The notes under the pieces are model-generated. The model was not told the origin of the DNA, searched no databases, and saw nothing but the letters and a program-made list of their open reading frames with translations. From NCBI GenBank assembly GCA_023227835.1, contig JALOCI010000023.1, positions 1 to 43,126 of the forward strand: a stretch of DNA of 43,126 nt, given 5' to 3'. The position numbers and the translations under genes are program-made. Of this stretch, positions 9,042-15,772 are shown piece by piece. The DNA is from Bacteroidales bacterium (GTDB taxonomy: Bacteria; Bacteroidota; Bacteroidia; Bacteroidales; UBA932). The first letter of the stretch is position 1. The number at the start of each line of letters is the position of its first letter.

Positions 9042-9836
9042 ATGTATATCGACACGCTTTCATCGGTAAAAAATCCCAGGGTAAAGGAACTTATAACACT
9101 TCAGGAGAGATCAAGGGAGCGTCGTGAAAGCGGTTTGTTTGTTGTTGAGGGTATCCGTGAACTGGAAGCATGCTTGAAAGGAGGATTCGAGATTGAAACA
9201 CTTTTCTTCCAGCCGGAAATTTTCCCGTTAAGCCGGGCCAAAGAGACAGGTTGTAAGCAGCTGAACGAGGTGACTGCTGAATTATATTCAAAATTGGCAT
9301 ACAGGGACAGTACCGAGGGAGTAATTGCCATCGTCAGGGAGAAACACACCTCCCTTGATAAGTTTACTCTCTCGTCAAATCCCTTGATTATAGTCCTTGA
9401 GGCTGTCGAGAAGCCCGGAAATCTCGGAGCCGTTCTAAGAACGGCAGATGCAGCCAGAGCCGATGCCGTAATTGTATGCAATCCTCTGACCGATCTTTTT
9501 AATCCTAACCTTATCCGGTCAAGCCTTGGAACTATATTTACCACACAAGTTGCAGCATGTTCTTCCGAAGATTGCTGTATGTGGCTTAAAAAAAATAAGA
9601 TACAAATTTTCACGGCAGAGCTGCAGGCATCCGAATGGTATCACAAAACCGACTTCAGAGGTGCTTCTGCAATAGTTATGGGAAGTGAGGCTGATGGGTT
9701 ATCGGAATATTGGCGTGGAAATGCAGACGGCAGGATTAAGATTCCTATGAATGGGTTTGTTGATTCTCTGAATGTATCAGTATCAACTGCAATTATTTGT
9801 TTTGAAGCTCTTAGACAAAGAGACTTCAGGTTTTAA
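9042..9836 (+). CDS. SpoU/TrmH-family RNA 2'-O-methyltransferase
   Basis: This is a SAM-dependent SPOUT-class ribose methyltransferase acting on rRNA or tRNA. The 264-aa protein has an N-terminal substrate-binding segment (SSVKNPRVKEL...GLFVVEGIREL). The trefoil-knot catalytic domain follows, with motif 1 EKPGNLGAVLRTADAA (the Asn and Arg are the family's key residues), motif 2 IVMGSEADGLS and motif 3 IPMNGFVDSLNVSVSTAI. It begins three nt after the lysS stop, so it is almost certainly co-transcribed. The family is clear. The modified nucleotide cannot be read from the sequence, and RlmB-like or TsnR-like are both possible. Confidence 0.92.
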   Translation: MYIDTLSSVKNPRVKELITLQERSRERRESGLFVVEGIRELEACLKGGFEIETLFFQPEIFPLSRAKETGCKQLNEVTAELYSKLAYRDSTEGVIAIVREKHTSLDKFTLSSNPLIIVLEAVEKPGNLGAVLRTADAARADAVIVCNPLTDLFNPNLIRSSLGTIFTTQVAACSSEDCCMWLKKNKIQIFTAELQASEWYHKTDFRGASAIVMGSEADGLSEYWRGNADGRIKIPMNGFVDSLNVSVSTAIICFEALRQRDFRF

Positions 9837-9852
9837 TATCAACATTATCAAT

Positions 9853-10608
9853 ATGAGATTCGCTGTAGCCGGAAATCCTGTCTCCCACTCTCTGAGCCCT
9901 GCCCTTTTCAGGGCAGCTTACGGCAATTGCGGGCACTTATACGGTTTGATGGAGGCTGCATCTGCTTCTGAGGTTATAAGAAGATTTAAGAACGAAGGTT
10001 ACGACGGGCTAAACATTACAGCTCCGTTTAAGGAGAGCATTCTTGAATTTGTGGATGTCAGAAGCGAACTTGACACATCAATAGGTGCTGCGAACACATT
10101 GTATTTAAAAGATGGGCTTGTGCACTCTTTTAACAGCGATTACGGCGGAGTTCAGGAGTGCATAAGAGAGTATTCCAGACAGGACTCAAAAGTTACTGTT
10201 CTTGGATGCGGAGGAGCTGGCAAAGCGGCAGCGCTTGCAGCGGCCGGCCTCGGATGCAGGGTTTCGGTCATAAACCGCTCTTTTGACAAAGCAGATGCTT
10301 TTGCACGGCGATTCTCCATGCAGGCCGGCCGCCTCGAAGAAGCTTCATCTACTATAAAACATTCTGAAATAATAATCAACACATTATCGGAACATCTTAC
10401 CTTATTAAACGATATCGATTTCTCCGGCAAGACAATTCTTGAAGCAAATTACAAATCCCCACAACTGGATTTTTTACAAAAAAACAATAGTGTAAATTAT
10501 ATCTCGGGCCGATATTGGCTGCTCTATCAAGCCGTTCAGTCATTCAGACTGTTTACGGGTTTGGAGCCTGACTTAAAGTCAATGATTTTGTTAATAAATA
10601 ATATCTAA
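9853..10608 (+). CDS. aroE: Shikimate dehydrogenase (NADP+)
   Basis: It reduces 3-dehydroshikimate to shikimate. In the 251-aa protein, VSHSLSP supplies the substrate-binding serines S11 and S13. NITAPFK ends at the expected catalytic lysine K60, and NSDYGG supplies the partner aspartate. GCGGAGKAAA is the nucleotide-binding loop, followed by NRSFDKA for the NADP 2'-phosphate. YQAVQSFRLFTG near the end carries the conserved Gln. I chose the ATG at 9853 because MRFAVAGNPVSHSLSP gives the family N-terminus; the open frame extends upstream into the methyltransferase gene. The gap to that gene is 16 nt. Confidence 0.94.
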   Translation: MRFAVAGNPVSHSLSPALFRAAYGNCGHLYGLMEAASASEVIRRFKNEGYDGLNITAPFKESILEFVDVRSELDTSIGAANTLYLKDGLVHSFNSDYGGVQECIREYSRQDSKVTVLGCGGAGKAAALAAAGLGCRVSVINRSFDKADAFARRFSMQAGRLEEASSTIKHSEIIINTLSEHLTLLNDIDFSGKTILEANYKSPQLDFLQKNNSVNYISGRYWLLYQAVQSFRLFTGLEPDLKSMILLINNI

Positions 10609-10615
10609 ATTTTTA

Positions 10616-10623
10616 TATCTTTG
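10616..10623 (+). promoter_or_regulatory. -7 promoter box (TATCTTTG) for ssb-purA
   Basis: TATCTTTG matches TAnnTTTG and lies 23 nt before the ssb ATG. The nearest upstream TTTTG is 25 nt away, longer than the usual 19-21, so the -33 element is weak. Confidence 0.65.
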
Positions 10624-10646
10624 CCGCGATTACAAAGTATAAAGCT

Positions 10647-11066
10647 ATGTCATTGAACAAGGTCATGCTAATTGGCAATGTCGGTAAGGATCCTGAGATA
10701 AGGCATCTCGAAAACGACTCGGTAGTTGCCAATTTTACTCTAGCCACAACAGAAAGATACCGCGACAAAAACGGGAATTGGCAGGAACAGACCGAATGGC
10801 ACAATATTGTGTGCTGGAGGATGTTAGCCGAACGTGCCGAGAAATATGTCAAAAAGGGGTCTCAAATTTTTGTGGAGGGCAAGATAAGGAGCCGGGAGTG
10901 GGTTGACCAGACTGAGCAAAAAAGATCTGTAATAGAAATTGTAGCAGAGAGTTTCCAGCTTCTTGGTAAAAGAACTGACAACCAACCATCTGTTCAAAAC
11001 ATACAACCAGTTACAACTTCGGCAGCCGTTGTTGGTGATGATCTGCCTGATGATCTGCCGTTTTAA
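10647..11066 (+). CDS. ssb: Single-stranded DNA-binding protein
   Basis: It coats ssDNA during replication and repair and recruits partners through its C-terminal tip. The 139-aa protein begins MSLNKVMLIGNVGKDPE, followed by an OB fold to about residue 110 (NFTLATTERYRD, EWHNIVCW, YVKKGSQIFVEGKIRSR). A short linker then leads to the acidic tip DDLPDDLPF, which has the canonical terminal Pro-Phe. It has its own promoter box and is followed after 18 nt by purA, so the two are probably one transcript. Confidence 0.96.
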   Translation: MSLNKVMLIGNVGKDPEIRHLENDSVVANFTLATTERYRDKNGNWQEQTEWHNIVCWRMLAERAEKYVKKGSQIFVEGKIRSREWVDQTEQKRSVIEIVAESFQLLGKRTDNQPSVQNIQPVTTSAAVVGDDLPDDLPF

Positions 11067-11084
11067 AATTTATTATATATTATT

Positions 11085-12359
11085 ATGAAAGTTGATGTGA
11101 TTCTTGGTCTCCAATGGGGAGATGAGGGAAAGGGAAAGATTGTGGATGTACTGGCTAAGGGATATCCGGTCGTTGCAAGATTTCAGGGAGGGCCAAACGC
11201 TGGTCACTCATTGCAGTTTGAAGACAAAAAAGTTGTCCTGCACTCTATTCCTTCGGGCATTTTCCGCAAAGGAACGACAAACATCATTGGAAACGGCGTT
11301 GTGCTGGATCCCATTATCTTCAGAGAGGAGTGCACAAATCTTATATCTATGGGAGTTCCTGTACAGGAAAGACTCATGATATCAAAGAAGGCACACCTGA
11401 TACTGCCTACACACAGGATTATAGATGCAGCCTCCGAACACTCAAAGGGTGCTTCCAAGATAGGTTCCACATTGAAGGGTATCGGTCCTGCCTATATGGA
11501 CAAAACAGGCAGAAACGGACTCAGAGTCGGAGATATTCTTTCCGGCAACTTCAAAGAGAGATTTCTTACACTTAAAGAGAAACATATTAGTTTCCTCAAA
11601 CAATTCGACTTTCAATACGATGCTGATCAGTATGAGGCTGAGTGGTTAGAAGCCGCAGAATACCTCAAAAACTTCTCAATAGTTGACGGCGAATACGAGA
11701 TTAACCATCTTCTTGAAGACAGCAAGAGAATTCTTGCAGAGGGAGCTCAGGGATCTCTTCTTGACATTGATTTCGGCTCATATCCTTTTGTAACATCTTC
11801 AAGTACCACTTGTGCAGGTGCCTGCACCGGACTGGGAGTTGCTCCTTCAAAAATAGGGACTGTTTCAGGAATATTCAAGGCATATTGCACAAGAGTAGGC
11901 AGCGGTCCTTTTCCTACCGAGCAGGATAATGAAACTGGAGAACTGTTACGCAAACTTGGATTTGAATACGGAGCCACCACCGGCAGGCCGAGAAGAACAG
12001 GTTGGCTTGACCTTGTTGCACTTAAATTTGCTGTAATGGTAAGCGGCGTGGATCAGCTTATCATGATGAAGGCAGATGTACTTGACACTATTGACACCAT
12101 CAAGGTTGCTGTTGCGTATGAAGTGGACGGGAAGGTTACCGACCGTATACCTTATGACACATACGCCGAAATCACTCCAGTATACAAGGATTTTAAAGGT
12201 TGGAAAAGAGATCTTACAAAGGTCACTGCCGAAGAGGATCTTCCTTTCGAATTCATGAACTATGTAAGGTTCATTGAGAAAGAGATTGGAATTCCTATCA
12301 AGATTATCTCTTTAGGCCCAGATCGTGAGCAGACAATAATCCGCGAGAGTAATAGTTAA
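11085..12359 (+). CDS. purA: Adenylosuccinate synthetase
   Basis: It makes adenylosuccinate from IMP, aspartate and GTP, the first committed step to AMP. The 424-aa protein starts with the P-loop-like GLQWGDEGKGKIVD, where the aspartate after the Trp-Gly is the catalytic base. GPNAGHS supplies the active-site His. IGSTLKGIGPAYMDK, GSYPFVTSSSTTCAGAC and TGRPRRTGWLDL are further family signatures. Length is normal. It sits 18 nt after ssb and is followed by repeat-like purine-rich DNA and a hairpin at 12420. Confidence 0.97.
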   Translation: MKVDVILGLQWGDEGKGKIVDVLAKGYPVVARFQGGPNAGHSLQFEDKKVVLHSIPSGIFRKGTTNIIGNGVVLDPIIFREECTNLISMGVPVQERLMISKKAHLILPTHRIIDAASEHSKGASKIGSTLKGIGPAYMDKTGRNGLRVGDILSGNFKERFLTLKEKHISFLKQFDFQYDADQYEAEWLEAAEYLKNFSIVDGEYEINHLLEDSKRILAEGAQGSLLDIDFGSYPFVTSSSTTCAGACTGLGVAPSKIGTVSGIFKAYCTRVGSGPFPTEQDNETGELLRKLGFEYGATTGRPRRTGWLDLVALKFAVMVSGVDQLIMMKADVLDTIDTIKVAVAYEVDGKVTDRIPYDTYAEITPVYKDFKGWKRDLTKVTAEEDLPFEFMNYVRFIEKEIGIPIKIISLGPDREQTIIRESNS

Positions 12360-12360
12360 A

Positions 12361-12419
12361 AGTGAAGAGTGAAAAGTAGGGAGTGAGAAAGTGAGGAGTG
12401 AGAAAGTGAGAAGTAAAAA
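12361..12419 (+). repeat. Purine-rich AGTGAAG/AGTGAGA degenerate heptamer tract
   Basis: Right after the purA stop comes a run of AGTGAAG, AGTGAAA, AGTAGGG, AGTGAGA and AGTGAGG-like units, some separated by one extra base. It is the same sequence family as the larger array at 13932-14078. No coding function is visible. Confidence 0.75.
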
Positions 12420-12446
12420 AAGGGCTGTCCAAATTGGGCAGCCCTT
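12420..12446. terminator. Bidirectional hairpin terminator between purA and the MFS gene
   Basis: Eleven-bp stem AAGGGCTGTCC / GGGCAGCCCTT with loop AAATT. On the plus strand one pair is U-G and the tail is AAATTTTG. On the minus strand the same position is an A-C mismatch, but the tail is TTTTTT. It can serve the convergent purA and MFS transcripts. Confidence 0.8.
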
Positions 12447-12463
12447 AAATTTTGTCATTACAG

Positions 12464-13882
12464 TTATTTCTGCTTATTAGGCAAATCTATCCTTAAATGA
12501 GGATTCTTGTCCGCAGACCTTCCAAGGATAATTGATACAGCAATCGCAACCAATGAAAGTCCTACAAAGAAGTACTCGGCATTGATGGCCGATTTCAAGG
12601 CGGCAGCTGCAGGATCTGCAACAGCTGCAGTAGTCTTGATGAATATCTGTCCTACCACAATCGGAACCAAAAGCATACCCATATTCTGAATCCAGTAAAT
12701 AAGCGAGTATGCTGTACCGAGGTTCTTCTCCTTAATTATCTTTGGAACGGTAGGCCACATAGCAGCCGGTACAAGAGAGTATCCTATTCCAAGAATGCCG
12801 AGCCCGATATATCCGAAAACAGGAAGCCCGGGAGCAAATCCAATAATCAGATGGGAAACGAGAACCAGTACAGAGCCTATAATCATAAAGCGACTTGCTT
12901 TCCCTTTTGTATCAATAAGCAGTCCGAATACCGGAGTGAATATCATTGTAAAGAAAGGTATCAGAGACACCATAACTGATGCTACGTCATCCTCTATGCC
13001 AAAACGAGGAATTATAATCGTTGTGGCAAAACGTCTGAATGATATTATACAACAATAGAAGAAGACACAAAGCAGCGAGATAAGTATGAAGTGTTTGTCT
13101 CCCAATATTTTAAAAATATCAGAGAACCGAAACTTATCATCTTTTTCAGTCTTGACATCATTTTTCTTTGCCTCTTCCGCAGTTTGCTTGTCCAGTTTAC
13201 TGTCCATTATAAGAAAGACCGACCATACAATGACTGCAACAACCATTAATATCATAGCAACAATTGTCGGCTTACTGGTTTCGGAAAAAGGTATGTATGA
13301 AAGGTCCAGGTTTACTATTCTCGGAACAAGAATCAGTGCGGTTGCTGTCCCCATACGGGCAAGAGCAAGCTGTAGTCCCATTGCAAGTGCCATTTCCTTT
13401 CCTTTAAACCATTTTGCTATTGATCTGGTAACGGCAACTCCGGCAATTTCACTTCCCAATCCGAAAATAGCACATCCGGCATAAGCCAGGGCAAGTGACG
13501 GTTTTGAGAAGATTCCGCTAAGCCATGTATTCAATGAACTATGTGCAAAGCTCTCAGAAATAGCATACACAACAATCATTGAACCACCCACCATCAAACC
13601 CACAAAAAGAGAACCGGTAAAACGCACGCCCCATTTATCAAGGAGCATTCCGCATATAACCAGACCTCCCCATACGCAGAGGAGAGAGTAAGCGCCGCCG
13701 TAGAAACCGTAATCGCTTAAGTTCCAACCCAGGTCAAGAGCTTCAGGATGGCTGAAAATCTGACTTATTGTTGAAAAAATATCGTCGAAAAAGTAAGAGG
13801 CAAACATTGGTATTGCAAGACTCATGAGGACGATCCAGCGTGCACTCTTCGAATCTTTGAGCAGTTTAACGGGAGAGTTCAT
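12464..13882 (-). CDS. Major facilitator superfamily transporter (paralogue 1)
   Basis: This is a 472-aa polytopic inner-membrane protein with about 12 hydrophobic segments in two halves. A charged cytoplasmic loop (KLDKQTAEEAKKNDVKTEKD, about residues 230-250) separates them. MFS motif A-like sequences occur in both halves (GMLLDKWGVR and GLLIDTKGKA). WFKGKEMALAMG and LGTAYSLIYWIQNMG resemble eukaryotic MFSD1 and its bacterial relatives, as I remember them. The substrate is unknown; an organic anion or peptide is only a guess. It is about as long as, and clearly paralogous to, the MFS gene at 14251-15630, sharing the WFKGKEMALAMG and PAA(M/L)WP blocks. The gene is bordered on both sides by heptamer repeats. 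Confidence 0.88.
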   Translation of the reverse strand: MNSPVKLLKDSKSARWIVLMSLAIPMFASYFFDDIFSTISQIFSHPEALDLGWNLSDYGFYGGAYSLLCVWGGLVICGMLLDKWGVRFTGSLFVGLMVGGSMIVVYAISESFAHSSLNTWLSGIFSKPSLALAYAGCAIFGLGSEIAGVAVTRSIAKWFKGKEMALAMGLQLALARMGTATALILVPRIVNLDLSYIPFSETSKPTIVAMILMVVAVIVWSVFLIMDSKLDKQTAEEAKKNDVKTEKDDKFRFSDIFKILGDKHFILISLLCVFFYCCIISFRRFATTIIIPRFGIEDDVASVMVSLIPFFTMIFTPVFGLLIDTKGKASRFMIIGSVLVLVSHLIIGFAPGLPVFGYIGLGILGIGYSLVPAAMWPTVPKIIKEKNLGTAYSLIYWIQNMGMLLVPIVVGQIFIKTTAAVADPAAAALKSAINAEYFFVGLSLVAIAVSIILGRSADKNPHLRIDLPNKQK

Positions 13883-13931
13883 AATTTTTAGTTTATTGTT
13901 TATTGTTAAGGGTGAAAAGCGAAGTGTTAAG

Positions 13932-14078
13932 AGTGAAGAGTTAATAGTTAAGAGTGAAAAGTTAAGAGTGAAGAGTTAAGAGTGAAGAGTTAATAGTTAA
14001 GAGTTAATAGTGAAGAGTTAATAGTGAAGAGTTAATAGTGAAGAGTTAATAGTGAAGAGTTAAGAGTGAAGAGTGAAA
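13932..14078 (+). repeat. 21 consecutive AGTKAAD heptamers (array A)
   Basis: From 13932 to 14078 there are 21 in-phase 7-bp units: AGTGAAG, AGTTAAT, AGTTAAG or AGTGAAA. AGTTAAT and AGTGAAG alternate through most of 14002-14057. The stretch between the two MFS genes (13883-14250) contains this array, array B and a short centre, and nothing that looks like a gene or a promoter. Confidence 0.92.
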
Positions 14079-14095
14079 AGTTTTCGTTTTTCACT
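14072..14095. other. Hairpin at the junction of the two heptamer arrays
   Basis: AGTGAAAA (14072-14079) pairs perfectly with TTTTCACT (14088-14095) across an 8-nt loop. Pairing can extend imperfectly outward because array A is purine-rich and array B pyrimidine-rich on the same strand. Confidence 0.7.
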
Positions 14096-14242
14096 TTCTC
14101 ACTTATCACTTATCACTTTCTCTCTTATCACTTTCTCACTTATCACTTATCACTTTCTCTCTTATCACTTTCTCACTTATCACTTATCACTTATCACTTT
14201 CTCACTTATCACTTATCACTTTCTCACTATTCACTTATCACT
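14091..14242 (-). repeat. TCACTTA/TCACTTT heptamers in a 37-bp higher-order repeat (array B)
   Basis: Array B is built of TCACTTA, TCACTTT and CTCACTT units. Positions 14091-14127 and 14128-14164 are exact 37-bp copies ending CTCTCTTA. A third, rearranged copy fills 14165 to about 14242. On the minus strand it reads as AGTGATA/AGTGAGAA, so it is in inverted orientation to array A. It ends just before the stop of the second MFS gene. Confidence 0.9.
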
Positions 14243-14250
14243 TTTATCTT

Positions 14251-15630
14251 TTAGCTTTTAATATTCGGCAATTCCAGTCCGTAACCCTTCTTCTTATCTT
14301 CACCCTTCAGCCAGATAGCAAGTACCAAAGCGAGTACCCCGAGTGAGGCAAAGATGAGCATAGGGACTGTATAGTTATACTCGAGAGGGTTTGTAATGCC
14401 TTTGTTTGTCTCGGCAAGGGACCATCCGATAAGCATAGGGAACAGCATAAGACCTATGTTCTGAATCCAGAAGACAACCGAGTAGGCTGAACCAAGATAA
14501 CGGTTCTCTACAAGTTTTGGGACTGAAGGCCATAATGCAGCAGGAACTAGTGAGAAACTAACACCTAGGACAACAATAGCAGAGTAGGCAACAACTTTTG
14601 AGAAATGAGCCGCAGGAGTTATGGCAAACACAAGGTGACACGCAATCATCAACAATGAACCTAGTATTAGCATTGTAGCACCTTTACCCTTTTTGTCAAG
14701 ATACCCTCCGAGCAATGGTGTAAGTACCATGGCCCCGATAGGGAAATATGAGAAAATATCACTTGCCTCTTTGCTGCTGATGCTCAATCTGCACTCCAGC
14801 ATATTGGCGGCATATTTCTGGAACGGGAATATCGCAGAGTAATACAGGACACAAAGACCTGCTACGATAAGGAAAGTCTTGCTTGTGAAAAGTATGCCCA
14901 AATCACTAACCTTAAATGGTTCTTCAGGCTCCTCCCCGCTCTCTCCGAGTTGTTGTTCAAGTTTCTTGTCAAAGAAGAAGTATGTTATGAAGCAAATAAG
15001 TCCTATGAACAGAAGTATGAGCACAAATAGTACCGGTGCACTTACATCGCCGTTGAATGCCTCGGCTAATCTTGGTGATATTCTGAATACAGCAAAGACA
15101 CCCAGACGGGCAATTGCCATCTCAATACCCATAGCCAGAGCCATCTCCTTTCCTTTGAACCATTTTACTATTCCTTTCGATACAGTAATGCCGGCCATCT
15201 CAACGCCACATCCGAAAATCATAAATCCGAGAGAGGCAAGTTTTGCAGAAGCCGGGAATGATGTCCACCATGAACCGAGCATCGACTCAATTCCTGATCC
15301 CACAAATGCCGGGCTAACGGCATAATACTTGATTGAGGCTCCTATTACCATTAATGCTCCTGAGAGGAGTGCAGTAGCCCTCACACCCATTTTATCAAGG
15401 ATAACGCCCGCAAAAATCAGGAATAATGCAAAAACATTCAGAAAATACTCGGAACTTGCAAATGTCCCGTAATTTTCAGGAGTCCATCCTCTGCTTGTCT
15501 GCAAAAGACTTTGTAAAGGAGATAGTACATCGACAAACATGTATGAGAAGAACATCATGAGTGCCAGGAGGATAAGTACGGTCCATCTTATGTACGACTT
15601 ATCCTTCAATAAAGTTAGTTTTTTTTCCAC
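14251..15630 (-). CDS. Major facilitator superfamily transporter (paralogue 2)
   Basis: This is a 459-aa, roughly 12-segment inner-membrane transporter of the same subfamily as the gene at 12464-13882. It shares WFKGKEMALAMG, PAALWPSVPK and LGSAYSVVFWIQNIG, and has motif A-like GVILDKMGVR and GGYLDKKGKG. A charged loop (KKLEQQLGESGEEPEEP) splits the two halves. Translation appears to start at GTG (15628-15630), because no in-frame ATG precedes the first membrane segment. Substrate unknown. Tandem duplication followed by divergence is the simplest origin of the pair. Confidence 0.87.
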   Translation of the reverse strand: MEKKLTLLKDKSYIRWTVLILLALMMFFSYMFVDVLSPLQSLLQTSRGWTPENYGTFASSEYFLNVFALFLIFAGVILDKMGVRATALLSGALMVIGASIKYYAVSPAFVGSGIESMLGSWWTSFPASAKLASLGFMIFGCGVEMAGITVSKGIVKWFKGKEMALAMGIEMAIARLGVFAVFRISPRLAEAFNGDVSAPVLFVLILLFIGLICFITYFFFDKKLEQQLGESGEEPEEPFKVSDLGILFTSKTFLIVAGLCVLYYSAIFPFQKYAANMLECRLSISSKEASDIFSYFPIGAMVLTPLLGGYLDKKGKGATMLILGSLLMIACHLVFAITPAAHFSKVVAYSAIVVLGVSFSLVPAALWPSVPKLVENRYLGSAYSVVFWIQNIGLMLFPMLIGWSLAETNKGITNPLEYNYTVPMLIFASLGVLALVLAIWLKGEDKKKGYGLELPNIKS

Positions 15631-15699
15631 TGTTGAGTTTATTTATATATAAGTATCTTCTGAAAAGAATCACTAAACTAATACGATTTACCCAATCTG

Positions 15700-15732
15700 C
15701 AAAATAAAATTTAAATTGAACTTTATGGCAAA
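15700..15732 (-). promoter_or_regulatory. Probable promoter of the second MFS gene
   Basis: On the minus strand TTTG (complement of 15729-15732) lies 21 nt upstream of TTATTTTG (complement of 15700-15707). That is one mismatch from TAnnTTTG with correct spacing. It lies about 70 nt before the GTG start. For the divergent dxs gene I see only a weak candidate (TTG at 15716-15718 and TAACTTGC at 15740-15747). Confidence 0.45.
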
Positions 15733-15772
15733 TAATTTGTAACTTGCAAGATTAGAATAGTGAGAAATAATA

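Noticed and set aside
9101..9613. Minus-strand 170-codon frame in the RNA methyltransferase gene
   Set aside because: It lies opposite clear SpoU motifs, with no promoter or family resemblance.
13932..14242. Possible CRISPR array
   Set aside because: Units are 7 bp (or 37 bp made of 7-mers) with no unique spacers, and no cas genes are present.
14066..14261. Two overlapping small open frames rich in Ser/Leu/Tyr/Phe
   Set aside because: They are translations of the heptamer array (TCACTTA repeats) with no promoter box, and are periodic in a way real proteins are not.
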